48,093 nt of DNA. Source: Dolichospermum circinale AWQC310F. GTDB taxonomy: Bacteria; Cyanobacteriota; Cyanobacteriia; Cyanobacteriales; Nostocaceae. Both the position numbers and the translations under genes were made by a program. The notes beneath the pieces were generated by a model that saw nothing but the letters and a program-made list of their open reading frames with translations, had not been told where the DNA came from and ran no database searches. This document shows, one piece after another, positions 34,159 through 42,809 of the stretch (position 1 is the stretch's first letter; each line of letters opens with the position of its first letter). The stretch spans positions 84,865-132,957 of the forward strand of contig NZ_KE384705.1 of the NCBI RefSeq assembly GCF_000426925.1, read 5' to 3'.

Positions 34159-34304
34159 GTTTTAACTGTCTGGATATCCTCAATTTTCCAAATCCGACAA
34201 AGAAAAATGCAATTCATTTTGAGACACCATTAGCCAATATCTTGCACTTTTTTGTGGTAAAAATCCGCGAAACCGTTTGTTAATAAATGGTTTTAGGTTT
34301 ATAT

Positions 34305-34330
34305 GGCTAACGCCACGCTACGCTATCAGC
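34305..34330. repeat. Intergenic repeat ggctaacgccacgctacg
   Basis: ggctaacgccacgctacgctatcagc is the reverse complement type of cgtagcgtggcgttagcc at 22269-22286 and relates to the copy inside the gene at 19496. Confidence 0.65.
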
Positions 34331-34378
34331 AAGACCTAAGTAAAAAAATATATCAAAAATAAGTCAAAAATCAAAATT

Positions 34379-34984
34379 ATGTCTGGTTCTAGAAATGATT
34401 GGTTTCCCACATCTATTTGGCACTTTCCAGTAGAAAATCATCAACAATTAAATCCTGTCTTATTACAAACTATCTATACAGAACAACAGCAAGATAGTAA
34501 AGGTGAGCAATGGTCAAATATGCTAGGATGGCATAGTGTAGATGATTTACACCAACGAGAATCCTTTCACAACTTCACACAAATTATCAATAAAAATGTT
34601 TTAGAAGTTGCCACATTTCTACAATGGGATTTAGAAAAATTTAGCCTCAAAATTACAACTTGTTGGGGAATTATTAATCGTAAATTTGCTGCTAATTCTG
34701 TACATAATCACCCTAATTCCATTTTAAGTGGGGTTTACTATTTGCAAGCTCCTGAAAATTGTGGCGGCATATTTTTTTGCGATCCTCGACCAGGATCACA
34801 GATGATTATACCACCATCTCTAGAGCTTAACTTATGGACTCTACCGAGAATAACCTACAAAGCCTGTGTAGGGACAATGTTAATATTTCCCAGTTGGCTT
34901 TTACATGGTGTAGAAATGAATATGAGCAACGAAGATCGAGTTTGTATTAGTTTTAATATTGGCATTGTACCTATCAGAAAATAA
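34379..34984 (+). CDS. Putative 2OG-Fe(II) oxygenase, TIGR02466 type
   Basis: 201 aa, full length for the family. Iron ligands are probably in VHNHPNSILSGVYYL (H109, H111) and LLHGVEMN (H176), with R187 in NEDRVCISFNIG as the 2-oxoglutarate-binding arginine. The N-terminus WFPTSIWHFPVEN and GIFFCDPRPG are typical of this small family. Cytosolic; the substrate is unknown. It stands alone: a 360-bp repeat zone precedes it and a convergent rsmI follows. Confidence 0.8.
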   Translation: MSGSRNDWFPTSIWHFPVENHQQLNPVLLQTIYTEQQQDSKGEQWSNMLGWHSVDDLHQRESFHNFTQIINKNVLEVATFLQWDLEKFSLKITTCWGIINRKFAANSVHNHPNSILSGVYYLQAPENCGGIFFCDPRPGSQMIIPPSLELNLWTLPRITYKACVGTMLIFPSWLLHGVEMNMSNEDRVCISFNIGIVPIRK

Positions 34985-35052
34985 AACGCTCAATTCAGGT
35001 CTTCTAAAATTTAGCCCAATTATGGGCTGATTACAGATTTACAAATTCATTT

Positions 35053-35907
35053 TTACAAATTCATTTCAATTGTCAAAGCTAGTTGATAGAGATAGCGACG
35101 AGGTAAACCTGTATCCTTGGCTATCTCTCGACTAGCTTGAGAACGAGAAATACCTTGTTTGAGCATTGATAATAACTCATTTTTTAATTCGGCTTCTGTG
35201 AGTTGAGGTTTATTAGATGGAGTTCCTGCTACTAAAAGAGTATATTCCCCTTGGGGTTCTTTTTCTTGATAATTAGCAATTCCTTCTCCAATAGTCCCTC
35301 GCCAAAATTCTTCATATAATTTAGTCAGTTCTCGTGCTATAACTGCATAGCGATCGCTGCCTAAAATCTCTGCCAAATCTGCTAAAGTCTCTCGTAATCT
35401 GTGGGGTGATTCATAAAAAACTAAAGTTCGAGATTCCCCTTGTAAAGATGTTAAATATTCCTTTCTTTTTTGACTTTTAGCCGGCAAAAACCCATCAAAA
35501 ATAAATCTATCAGTTGGTAATCCAGCCGCACTTAAAGCCGTAATTACAGCACTTGCACCAGGAATAGGGACAACAGTAATATTATTATCAATACAAGCCT
35601 TAATTAACTCATATCCGGGGTCAGAAATTCCTGGCATTCCCGCATCACTTACTAATGCGATCGCTTTCCCATATTGCAAATACTCTAGTAATTCAGGAAT
35701 GCGACTATTACTATTATGTTCATAATAACTGATTTGGGGAGTTCTCACTTGAAAATGTTGCAATAATTTTCCTGTATGTCTTGTATCTTCTGCTGCAATC
35801 ATATCTACTGCTTGTAAAATTCGCACTGCCCTAAAAGTCATATCTTCTAGATTGCCAATGGGTGTAGCCACAATATAAAGTGTTCCTGGTTTTGGTTCAG
35901 TTTGCAT
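35053..35907 (-). CDS. rsmI: 16S rRNA (cytidine-1402 2'-O)-methyltransferase
   Basis: 284 aa. N-terminal GTLYIVATPIGNLEDMTFRA and AAEDTRHTGKLLQHF are the family hallmarks, then LVSDAGMPGISDPGYEL and IPIPGASA-like VVPIPGASAVITAL, FDGFLPAKSQKRKEYL, and the C-terminal SRSQASREIAKDTGLPRRYL helix domain. It uses SAM to methylate the ribose of C1402 in 16S rRNA, tuning decoding at the P site. HIP1 sites lie near 35350 and 35658. Single gene; its start is preceded by AT-rich DNA. Confidence 0.95.
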   Translation of the reverse strand: MQTEPKPGTLYIVATPIGNLEDMTFRAVRILQAVDMIAAEDTRHTGKLLQHFQVRTPQISYYEHNSNSRIPELLEYLQYGKAIALVSDAGMPGISDPGYELIKACIDNNITVVPIPGASAVITALSAAGLPTDRFIFDGFLPAKSQKRKEYLTSLQGESRTLVFYESPHRLRETLADLAEILGSDRYAVIARELTKLYEEFWRGTIGEGIANYQEKEPQGEYTLLVAGTPSNKPQLTEAELKNELLSMLKQGISRSQASREIAKDTGLPRRYLYQLALTIEMNL

Positions 35908-36070
35908 ATCAATTTCACACTAATTCAATAGATTAAAAAATTTCTAGGTTGATTAATTTTATTTACCTTACCAAATGATAAAACCTCAATAGAGAATTAA
36001 CCGCAGATAAAAGCAGGTAAACGCAGACCAGGCTGTAATTTGGTAGAGTGGTAAATGGTATAATACATCT

Positions 36071-36514
36071 TTAACTATACATGATATCGTCAGGTAAAAA
36101 TTCAGATGTAAAAATTTCTGTTAAACTATAAGGACAACTTTCGGGAAACGAAGATAGTCCAGTTTCTCGTTCTGCACTAATCATAGCCAGTTGGTAGATT
36201 TTTTCTAAAGAATCAGCTAAAAAAGATTTAAGACTAGGATTTTCTGCCAAAAGTTTTTCTAAACGTAAACGTTGTTCCTTAATAGTTAATTGCCAACTGC
36301 GAGAACGCAAGTTAGATTGAAACTGCCATTTAAGTAAGTGCATAAGTAGTAGTTCTAATCTACTTTCTAATTCTCGTTTTTCCGAACGTCCCATATCTTC
36401 AATTTCTTCAGCAATATTACGAAAATCAATTTGATTAAATTGTCCCTTTCTTAATAGTTGTGCTTGTTCTTGAGTCCAAGCATAAAAATCATGATCATGG
36501 CTAGTTAAATTCAT
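36071..36514 (-). CDS. DUF29 family protein
   Basis: 147 aa. It shows the DUF29 pattern: HDFYAWTQEQAQLLRKGQFN, then IDFRNIAEEIEDMGRSEKRE, LMHLLKWQFQSNLRSRSW, and an ending in which LPDDI and a charged tail are found. It is helical and cytosolic. DUF29 is highly expanded in cyanobacteria and of unknown function. It is divergent from the sugar kinase gene, with only 52 bp between start codons, so their promoters overlap. Confidence 0.85.
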   Translation of the reverse strand: MNLTSHDHDFYAWTQEQAQLLRKGQFNQIDFRNIAEEIEDMGRSEKRELESRLELLLMHLLKWQFQSNLRSRSWQLTIKEQRLRLEKLLAENPSLKSFLADSLEKIYQLAMISAERETGLSSFPESCPYSLTEIFTSEFLPDDIMYS

Positions 36515-36566
36515 AAATTCTCCTATAATCTACTTATAATTTACTTAATAGTTCAGAAATTGACCA

Positions 36567-37439
36567 ATGATTAAATCTGCCTTATTTGTCGGTTTAATTA
36601 CCTTAGATCTAATTTATCTCGCGGACTCTCCTCTCCAAAATAATCAAAAGTTAGTCGCTACTGATTATACTGTAGCAGCAGGAGGACCTGCAACAAACGC
36701 CGCTGTCACTTTCAGTCATTTAGGCAACCAAGCTACAGTATTAGGTGTATTGGGTTCTCACCAGATCACACAGCTAATTTCTAGGGATTTAGAAAATTGC
36801 CAAGTTGCCATTATTGACTTAGAATCTCACAAGGACACACCACCACCCGTATCTTCTATTATTGTCACCCAAGGTACAGGTGAAAGAGCGGTAATTTCTA
36901 TTAATGCCATGAAAACTCAGGCAAATATTAACTCTATCCCAGCCAGCATTTTAGAAAATTTAGAAAATATTGATATTGTTCTAATTGACGGGCATCAAAT
37001 GGACATTAGTAAAATTATCGCCCAAAATGCTAAAATTCAGAATATTCCCATTGTCATTGATGGTGGTAGTTGGAAACCAGGATTTGCAGAAATATTACCT
37101 TTTGTAGACTATGCTATTTGTTCTGCTAATTTTTATCCTCCTCACTGTCAAAATCAACAAGATGTTTTTAACTATTTACAAAAATTTAACATTCCTCATA
37201 TTGCCATTACTCAAGGAGAAAACCCCATACAATACCTAACTAATGGTGTCCGTGATTCAGTCAATGTACCAAAAATTCAGCCAGTAGATACACTAGGGGC
37301 AGGAGATATTTTTCATGGTGCTTTCTGTCACTACATCCTAGAAAATAGTTTTGTCCAAGCATTAGAACTAGCTGCTAATACTGCTGCTAAAGCTTGTCAA
37401 TATTTTGGTACAAGGAATTGGCTAAATGCAAATATTTAA
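36567..37439 (+). CDS. PfkB family carbohydrate kinase
   Basis: 290 aa. N-terminal FVGLITLDLIYLADSPLQNN and VAAGGPATNAAVTFSHLG (the GG switch) with the C-terminal anion-hole motif VDTLGAGDIFHGAFCHYIL containing the catalytic aspartate. It phosphorylates a sugar or nucleoside with ATP; which one is unclear, since ribokinase, fructokinase and related enzymes share these motifs. The following gene, cysQ, starts 71 bp downstream in the same direction, so they may share a transcript. Confidence 0.88.
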   Translation: MIKSALFVGLITLDLIYLADSPLQNNQKLVATDYTVAAGGPATNAAVTFSHLGNQATVLGVLGSHQITQLISRDLENCQVAIIDLESHKDTPPPVSSIIVTQGTGERAVISINAMKTQANINSIPASILENLENIDIVLIDGHQMDISKIIAQNAKIQNIPIVIDGGSWKPGFAEILPFVDYAICSANFYPPHCQNQQDVFNYLQKFNIPHIAITQGENPIQYLTNGVRDSVNVPKIQPVDTLGAGDIFHGAFCHYILENSFVQALELAANTAAKACQYFGTRNWLNANI

Positions 37440-37510
37440 TGCTGAATTAAAAACCTTATTTGTGTCTTTTTGCTGTTTAATTGTGTAATCACACCCAAAT
37501 TTATCTACAA

Positions 37511-38365
37511 ATGAAAGATCTATCAGAAATATTAACAATTACCCGACAAGTAGGCTGGGGTGCTGCCAGTTTACTTAGTAGTTATTATCATGGTACTGGT
37601 GAAAAAGCCAATTTAGATGTCAAGTATAAGGACAATGAACCCGTTACAGTTGCAGACCTGGCTGTAAGTGAATATATCTTGTCACAATTACAAGCCGCTT
37701 TAGGTCATGAGGACTTTGGTTATATCAGCGAAGAAACTTATAAATCACAACAGGGAAAAAATCCCTCTGAGTGGGTATGGATTATTGACCCTTTAGATGG
37801 GACAAAGGACTTTATTAACAAAACTGGAGAATATGCAATTCATATTGCCCTAGTCCAAGGAACACAGACAATGTTAGCTGTGGTAGCAGTTCCAGAAACA
37901 CAAAAGTTGTATTATGCCACTAGAGGCGGTGGGACTTTTATAGAAACTGCCAGCGGTTCTGTACCCGTGCGGCTGGACGCAACCAAAAATATTCAAGATC
38001 TAATTTTAGTTGTTAGTCGTTCCCATCGCAACAATAGGTTAGAATATCTGTTACAGCATCTGCCCTGTCAAAACCAAAAAGCAATTGGTAGCGTCGGTTG
38101 CAAAATTGCAGCAATAGTTGAACAGCAAGCAGATGTTTACATTTCCCTTTCCGGTAAGTCCGCACCCAAAGACTGGGATATGGCTGCCCCCGAACTAATT
38201 CTCACGGAAGCAGGTGGCAAGTTCACCCATTTTGACTGCACGCCATTAAAATATAATACCGGCGACATTCATCAATGGGGAGAGTTACTGGCGAGTAATT
38301 ATCAAAATCACGAGGTACTGTGTCAAGAAGCACAAAACATTCTCGCACAGTTTACTTCAACCTAA
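37511..38365 (+). CDS. cysQ: 3'(2'),5'-bisphosphate nucleotidase (CysQ-like)
   Basis: 284 aa from the ATG at 37511; an open TTG ten codons further upstream would add a poor N-terminus. Li-sensitive phosphatase motifs: E74/E75 in YISEETY, D93-P-L-D-G-T98 in WIIDPLDGTKDF, and the second site KDWDMAAPELILTEAGG. CysQ removes the 3' phosphate of PAP formed in sulfate assimilation; inositol monophosphatase is the alternative in the same superfamily, and VGCKIAAIVEQQADVYI before the second site favours CysQ. Cytosolic. Confidence 0.86.
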   Translation: MKDLSEILTITRQVGWGAASLLSSYYHGTGEKANLDVKYKDNEPVTVADLAVSEYILSQLQAALGHEDFGYISEETYKSQQGKNPSEWVWIIDPLDGTKDFINKTGEYAIHIALVQGTQTMLAVVAVPETQKLYYATRGGGTFIETASGSVPVRLDATKNIQDLILVVSRSHRNNRLEYLLQHLPCQNQKAIGSVGCKIAAIVEQQADVYISLSGKSAPKDWDMAAPELILTEAGGKFTHFDCTPLKYNTGDIHQWGELLASNYQNHEVLCQEAQNILAQFTST

Positions 38366-38554
38366 GGCAGTGTTGATTAACAATGCTATAAATTCTCTCG
38401 GGAAATTTTGCCCATTCTGGGTTAATATTCTCATGTAGTGCTATACTTGGGGAAATAAGGATTATTTTCGGTTGAGTAAGTCGGTTTAAGATTTTTTAAA
38501 TACGTCTCTCCGAATCTAACTCTCTACACTCTCTGATTTGGGAGACTCTATTCT

Positions 38555-38893
38555 ATGACGATTTACGTTGGTAATTTGTCCTATCAGGTGACAGAGGATG
38601 ACCTGAGACGGGCTTTTGCGGATTACGGAACAGTTGGCCGTGTGCAAGTACCTACAGACCGGGAAACTGGTCGTCCACGGGGTTTCGCCTTTGTGGAGAT
38701 GGCAAAAGAAGCAGAAGAAACGGCAGCCATTGAAGCACTTGATGGTGCTGAATGGATGGGTCGTGATTTAAAAGTCAACAAAGCTAAACCCAAGGAAGAC
38801 AGAGGCTCTCGTAACGGTGGCGGCGGAAGTTGGAGTAATCGCAGTGGCGGTGGAGATCGTGATCGTAGCGGTAGCGGTAATCGTCAGCGGTAA
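38555..38893 (+). CDS. RRM RNA-binding protein with glycine-rich tail
   Basis: 112 aa. One RNA-recognition motif: RNP2 IYVGNL (3-8) and RNP1 RGFAFVEM (42-49). The tail (about 82-112) is Gly, Ser, Arg and Asn, as in the cold-induced Rbp proteins of cyanobacteria. These bind RNA and help adaptation to low temperature or target mRNAs. The ~190-nt leader before the ATG is T- and C-rich with a possible gtctctcc / gggaga pairing, fitting post-transcriptional control. rpsU follows, the arrangement known for rbp genes in Anabaena. Confidence 0.92.
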   Translation: MTIYVGNLSYQVTEDDLRRAFADYGTVGRVQVPTDRETGRPRGFAFVEMAKEAEETAAIEALDGAEWMGRDLKVNKAKPKEDRGSRNGGGGSWSNRSGGGDRDRSGSGNRQR

Positions 38894-38939
38894 TCGTCGC
38901 TAGTAAATCTGTTTAAAAAAAAATTAACATCTAGAGTAT

Positions 38940-38973
38940 CCAGCAGATACAGCCCCAGGCTCAATGCTGCTGG
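38940..38973 (+). terminator. Hairpin between rbp and rpsU
   Basis: ccagcag (38940-38946) pairs with ctgctgg (38967-38973), followed by aatgttttatttt. It looks like a weak terminator or attenuator that lets part of the transcripts run into rpsU. Two more hairpins follow at 39005-39021 (actgtg / cacagt) and 39066-39089 (ccacattc / gaatgtgg). Confidence 0.55.
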
Positions 38974-39065
38974 AATGTTTTATTTTAGTTTGATTAATTA
39001 AAGAACTGTGGAACACACAGTCCTAAGGCTCAGTTAACATCTTCAAAAAAGAGTAGCTGAGAAGC

Positions 39066-39089
39066 CCACATTCTTTTTGATGAATGTGG
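39066..39089 (+). promoter_or_regulatory. Hairpin in the rpsU leader
   Basis: ccacattc tttttgat gaatgtgg: an 8-bp perfect stem, 53 nt before the rpsU ATG. Together with the hairpin at 39005-39021 it makes a structured leader, possibly for autoregulation by S21 or response to the RRM protein. Inference only. Confidence 0.4.
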
Positions 39090-39142
39090 AGTATGTCAAT
39101 TCTGGCTGTCAAGCATTTAATTTAGAATTAGGAGGAATGGGA

Positions 39143-39340
39143 ATGACACAAGTAGTTTTAGGTGAAAATGAAGGTATTGAGTCAGCATTGCGAAGATTTA
39201 AACGGGAAGTTTCCAAGGCAGGAATTTTCCAAGATATGCGGAAAAAGCGTCACTTTGAAACACCTTTAGAAAAAGAAAAGCGTAAAGCTATAGCTAGACA
39301 CAAGCAACGTCGTCAACAACGTTCTCGCTTCAAACGGTAA
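39143..39340 (+). CDS. rpsU: 30S ribosomal protein bS21
   Basis: 65 aa from the ATG at 39143, chosen because AGGAGG (39130-39135) sits 7 nt before it and the protein then begins [20 protein letters not shown], the normal S21 start; the longer open frame from 39077 would place a hairpin in the coding region. The rest ([15 protein letters not shown], then a basic tail [14 protein letters not shown]) is typical. S21 binds the small subunit near the anti-Shine-Dalgarno region. It is co-oriented with the RRM gene. Confidence 0.95.
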   Translation: MTQVVLGENEGIESALRRFKREVSKAGIFQDMRKKRHFETPLEKEKRKAIARHKQRRQQRSRFKR

Positions 39341-39355
39341 ATTTTTAGTCCCATT

Positions 39356-39411
39356 GAGATCATCCCAAACCCTTGCTAGGATTGAGGATGATCCCACTAA
39401 GTTATTTTTTT
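39356..39411 (+). terminator. Intrinsic terminator after rpsU
   Basis: gagatcatcc (39356-39365) pairs with ggatgatccc (39386-39395) with one mismatch, loop 20 nt, and a T-rich run (ttattttttt, ending 39411) follows 8 nt later. Position and T run fit a Rho-independent terminator. Confidence 0.7.
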
Positions 39412-39424
39412 GTGCAATTAACTG

Positions 39425-40312
39425 CTAGATTTCCGCTACTGCTCGTTCAATTAAACGGCGAGCTAAGGTTTGTGTTCCTGTGTGTTCATAGTAATTTGTA
39501 GCCACATCTAAAAACGCTGCTACATAGTCTAATTTATCATCAGCAAAGTCTATAAAACCTTGGCAATGGTGTAATACACTTTGGGCTGTTAAAGCATTAG
39601 CAGTAACAATACCATTCATCCAGCCCTTAACCGAATCTACACTATTACCAATAAAGTCTATTTTCTCACCAATACCATTACCAGGAATTTTATCTTGGAT
39701 GGTGCTAAAAGTTGAATTTTGTTGTAACTCTTGGGGGTTCATTCGACTGAGCATTGATAATGATTTGTCAATGAAATCAGGTCCTAAGGGTATTAAACCA
39801 TCAACACAAATCAATGCCACCATGCGAATCAGGGACTCTCCACCATACTCACCTAAAGAAGCAACAAAATCGCTAATACTATCTCCAGGAATGCCATTAA
39901 TTTGACAAAAAGCCACTAATTCAGCAACTATTTTTAAGGTCAGATCAATAGTTTGGGCTTTGTCTGCTTTGGGAGTAATAGAATTTAAAAAACCGAAAAG
40001 AGGAATTTTTTCCCCGATTTTATTAGCTAGAGCGGCTGCACCTAAAACCTTATCTGTACCGTCAACAGTTTGATACAGCCAGAGCGCGGTTTGATATCCT
40101 TGGGATTTGTCGTTAAATAGATAAATTGCTCTTTCACCAATTTGTTGAATTAAAGCCTCGTCTGTTTCACCGGTAACAGTTTTAATGGTATTCACAAAAC
40201 CAACCGTATTTTGCCATTCACCAGGAGCAACGAAATCCAAAGCATTTAATAGAGAAACTGTCAAATTATTGGTAGGAAGTTCATCAACTAATTGGAAAAT
40301 TGGTTTACTCAC
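39425..40312 (-). CDS. Hypothetical protein, mainly helical
   Basis: 295 aa, no signal peptide or membrane segment. It begins MSKPIFQLVDELPTNNLTVS; ALDFVAPGEWQNTVGFVNTI and LANKIGEKIPLFGFLNSITP are in the first half, and the end TQTLARRLIERAVAEI is amphipathic. I recall similar proteins in filamentous cyanobacteria without any assigned role. It is a single gene, tail-to-tail with rpsU across the terminator. No motif lets me propose a function. Confidence 0.7.
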   Translation of the reverse strand: MSKPIFQLVDELPTNNLTVSLLNALDFVAPGEWQNTVGFVNTIKTVTGETDEALIQQIGERAIYLFNDKSQGYQTALWLYQTVDGTDKVLGAAALANKIGEKIPLFGFLNSITPKADKAQTIDLTLKIVAELVAFCQINGIPGDSISDFVASLGEYGGESLIRMVALICVDGLIPLGPDFIDKSLSMLSRMNPQELQQNSTFSTIQDKIPGNGIGEKIDFIGNSVDSVKGWMNGIVTANALTAQSVLHHCQGFIDFADDKLDYVAAFLDVATNYYEHTGTQTLARRLIERAVAEI

Positions 40313-40446
40313 AAAAATCTCCTTATTTTGTATTCATGGTTTTGTATTCACGTCAATTGCTAGTTGGGAAATAGCCAAAAATTTTCTTAATTACCAATTA
40401 CTAATCACTAAGCTAAACTAGATAACCGGGAATATTAGTTAGCTAC

Positions 40447-40956
40447 CTATTTCAAATTAGCTAAACCATCAAGATTAAACTTCTCTATCCATATTGCGCG
40501 ATCATTAGCTGTGAATAATGGATCTTTAGAAATAACCTTGACTTGGTACTTATTCACCAAAACCGAAGTTTGAGTTTTTCCCAGTTGTATAGAGGGATAA
40601 CCGCCTATTTTCTCAGTGCTGTTAGCAAATTTTGCTGCTGCTCCCGGTATACTGCTGGTATCAGAAATAGCGAGTTGAGCAACTACTTTACCATCTTTTT
40701 TCAGGTTGGCCTCCGAAAAGCCTTTTTTCTCCTGGGTATAAACTCGATCATAACCATCACTACTACCAGGGAAAAACTGATTTAATTTGCTACCTTGAGT
40801 CGCATTTTTAACTACAGCCTGTCCGCTTTTTTGTCGGGTACTTTCTTGTTGTACCTGATCAAAACGACTAGGTGCTTTTGGGGAACAAGCTGTAGTCAGC
40901 AAGACAAATGATAGTAATATAGCAGCTAAAACTCTCCGTCCACGATTTGTTACCAT
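40447..40956 (-). CDS. Putative lipoprotein
   Basis: 169 aa from the ATG at 40956 (MVTNRGRRVLAAILLSFVLL); a further 14 codons upstream are open, but this start has a purine-rich site (aaggagaagcc) before it and gives a standard signal. The lipobox LTTAC follows the hydrophobic stretch, so the mature protein should be a lipid-anchored periplasmic or outer-surface protein. The mature part (QQESTRQKSGQAVVKNATQG, then FFPGSSDGYDRVYTQEKKGF) is hydrophilic and of unknown family. The next gene in the region is a methyltransferase 80 bp upstream, in the same direction. Confidence 0.75.
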   Translation of the reverse strand: MVTNRGRRVLAAILLSFVLLTTACSPKAPSRFDQVQQESTRQKSGQAVVKNATQGSKLNQFFPGSSDGYDRVYTQEKKGFSEANLKKDGKVVAQLAISDTSSIPGAAAKFANSTEKIGGYPSIQLGKTQTSVLVNKYQVKVISKDPLFTANDRAIWIEKFNLDGLANLK

Positions 40957-41076
40957 TTTTGGCTTCTCCTTGATAGTTAGGCTTGTGTTATCAACCATTA
41001 AACCAGAAAATTTACTTTTAAATAATTATTGAATGTATTGGGAATCACAACAATTTTGATACTTTTGAATGATACA

Positions 41077-41724
41077 CTAGATTAAACGATGAGCTATCAC
41101 CGCATAAAAAGGATCTCCTCCGGGTACTCCCAACCACTGTAAAAAATTTGGCGTTGTTGACTTTGAGCAAATTACTTCTGGGGTTGAGAATCCTGGTACT
41201 GACCTAAAGTAACCCTTGACCAATTCTACCCTAAAAGCTTCCGAACCGTCTCGCCAAACTTGAATAGCTTTTTGAAAAAACATCCGGTTAGAAAAACTAA
41301 TAATTGCTATCCCACCAGGTTTAAGAATCCGGTGTATTTCGGAACATACAGCCTCTGGGTATTGAAGATACTGCACAGAAACACAGTTAATAACAGCATC
41401 GAACTCTTGATCCAAGCAAGGTAACTGAGGATTTATGTTGAGATTTTGGACAAAATAATGATTTAATTGAGGATTTCGGGCTAATTCCTCAGCATTGAGT
41501 CCATGGCCTTCTACATGAGCAAAATCTCTATCTGTGGGTAAATGGGATACCCAACTACTCATCATATCAAGAATCCGCGTATTAGCTGGGATTCGCTGAC
41601 GATATAAATCCGTTAATTGCTGAATAAAACCCTCATCTACATGAGTGACAAAGCGGGGGTAACTATAGAATAACTGATCATCTGAGTCATCTAATTTAAT
41701 TCGTTGATTTGGTTGCAGTAGCAT
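41077..41724 (-). CDS. Class I SAM-dependent methyltransferase
   Basis: 215 aa. Motif I appears as TRILDMMSSWVSHLP (a variant of the usual D-x-G-x-G-x-G, with the glycines replaced), motif II region VEGHGLNAEELA, then DAVINCVSVQYLQYPEAVCS and EIHRILKPGGIAIISFSNRM, which are typical of the methyltransferase 11/25 group. Substrate unknown. Because the glycine loop is altered, activity is not assured. Single gene. Confidence 0.8.
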   Translation of the reverse strand: MLLQPNQRIKLDDSDDQLFYSYPRFVTHVDEGFIQQLTDLYRQRIPANTRILDMMSSWVSHLPTDRDFAHVEGHGLNAEELARNPQLNHYFVQNLNINPQLPCLDQEFDAVINCVSVQYLQYPEAVCSEIHRILKPGGIAIISFSNRMFFQKAIQVWRDGSEAFRVELVKGYFRSVPGFSTPEVICSKSTTPNFLQWLGVPGGDPFYAVIAHRLI

Positions 41725-41753
41725 AAATTTCTTATTTGATAGATTGGATAATT

Positions 41754-41781
41754 TTGACTAGTGTCTTAATTGACATATAAA
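41754..41781 (+). promoter_or_regulatory. Candidate promoter for the gene at 41863
   Basis: TTGACT (41754-41759) and TATAAA (41776-41781) are 16 bp apart. An overlapping TTGACA (41770-41775) with AATATC 17 bp on is a second possibility. Either would give a leader of 60-75 nt. Based only on resemblance to the sigma-70 consensus. Confidence 0.35.
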
Positions 41782-41862
41782 AATTTTAGATCAATATCAA
41801 AGCAAAGCATAATTAGGAGTATGTTAAAATACATAAATATTCTCAAATAGTGCAATTTCACA

Positions 41863-42693
41863 ATGAAAAAATCAATTTCCCCAATTGCTGTAATTCTTAG
41901 CTGTGTATCTTTGATAGCTTGCGCTAGTGGACTAAAGGATACATTTAAAGAAGAGGCTGCTGCCACTGTAACACAAAATCAAACGAAAATTACTCTATTA
42001 GTAGCAACTCAACGACAGAATAAACAAGCATATTCTCTACAATCAGAAACAGAACAGAAGAAAGAACCTGTAGGTAAAAACCTAGACAAAAATAAGAATA
42101 CTAAAAAAGGTGCAAATCAACAACCAAAGGAGGGAAGAGTAAAAGAAATAGTCAATGGTGATTTAATGTGTTATGTCACCTTAGTAGATAATAAAGGAAT
42201 ACAACACAATGTTGGCGCGAGTTTTGAAATTTGTGACGAGAAGAAGTTTTTGAATAAAAAAGTCCGCGTTACTTACAAAGTAGAATCAGTTAATGATTGT
42301 CAGAGTGCAGAACCCTGTGGAAAAACTCGTAAACAATCAATCATTACTAAAATGGAAGTTGTGAATAAAGTTTCCCAAAAAGATTCATACACCTTGAGTA
42401 ATGGGAAATGGAAAATTGCTATTAGTAATAGCAACTCTTGGAATGGGGTGAATGGTACAGGAAATGTAAGTTATCAAGGATGTAATGCTAATGGTAAATG
42501 TGTGAGTTTAACAGGAGGTAAAGTTGTTTGTCGAGACGGTGTATGTCGTACAGTTTGGAAAGGTGGAAATTACACTTACATTTTAGAACAACCCATTACT
42601 GAAAATGGTAATGCTGATTCTACTTTGACAGTCAGAAAAGGTAAAACTGAGGTTTTGAAAGTTACAGGTTTGAAAGCTATACCTGATAGATAA
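41863..42693 (+). CDS. Putative lipoprotein of unknown function
   Basis: 276 aa. Signal MKKSISPIAVILSCVSLIAC with lipobox LIAC, so probably lipid-anchored. Residues about 60-90 are Lys/Glu/Asn-rich. Two domains seem to follow: about 88-160 (EGRVKEIVNGDLMCYVTLVD, with KKVRVTYKVESVNDCQSAEP), a small beta-barrel-like part with several cysteines, and about 170-276 (YTLSNGKWKIAISNSNSWNG, SYQGCNANGKCVSL, CRDGVCRTVWKGGNYTYILE). Cysteines occur in pairs and may form disulfides outside the cytosol. Family not recognised. It converges on the ABC importer operon. Confidence 0.72.
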   Translation: MKKSISPIAVILSCVSLIACASGLKDTFKEEAAATVTQNQTKITLLVATQRQNKQAYSLQSETEQKKEPVGKNLDKNKNTKKGANQQPKEGRVKEIVNGDLMCYVTLVDNKGIQHNVGASFEICDEKKFLNKKVRVTYKVESVNDCQSAEPCGKTRKQSIITKMEVVNKVSQKDSYTLSNGKWKIAISNSNSWNGVNGTGNVSYQGCNANGKCVSLTGGKVVCRDGVCRTVWKGGNYTYILEQPITENGNADSTLTVRKGKTEVLKVTGLKAIPDR

Positions 42694-42809
42694 TCAAAAA
42701 AAACACCCCAGTTTATTTTTACTGAATTATTCAATGTTAATTGATTATTAGTTGTTGCATAATAGCGGTATGAATTGTGTTTTTCTCCTGAAATCAGCAA
42801 CGCCAATTA

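Larger units (their letters stand above)
34072..34378. other. Gene-free stretch with repeats
   Basis: No gene. It contains agtagggcctgctgaataag (from 34101), which resembles ends of old insertion sequences, four heptamers gggaaca (34131-34158), and the repeat ggctaacgccacgctacgct (34305-34324, extending to 34330). The segment 34227-34300 has short coding-like frames with stops and could be a remnant of a transposase, but I cannot name it. Confidence 0.5.
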
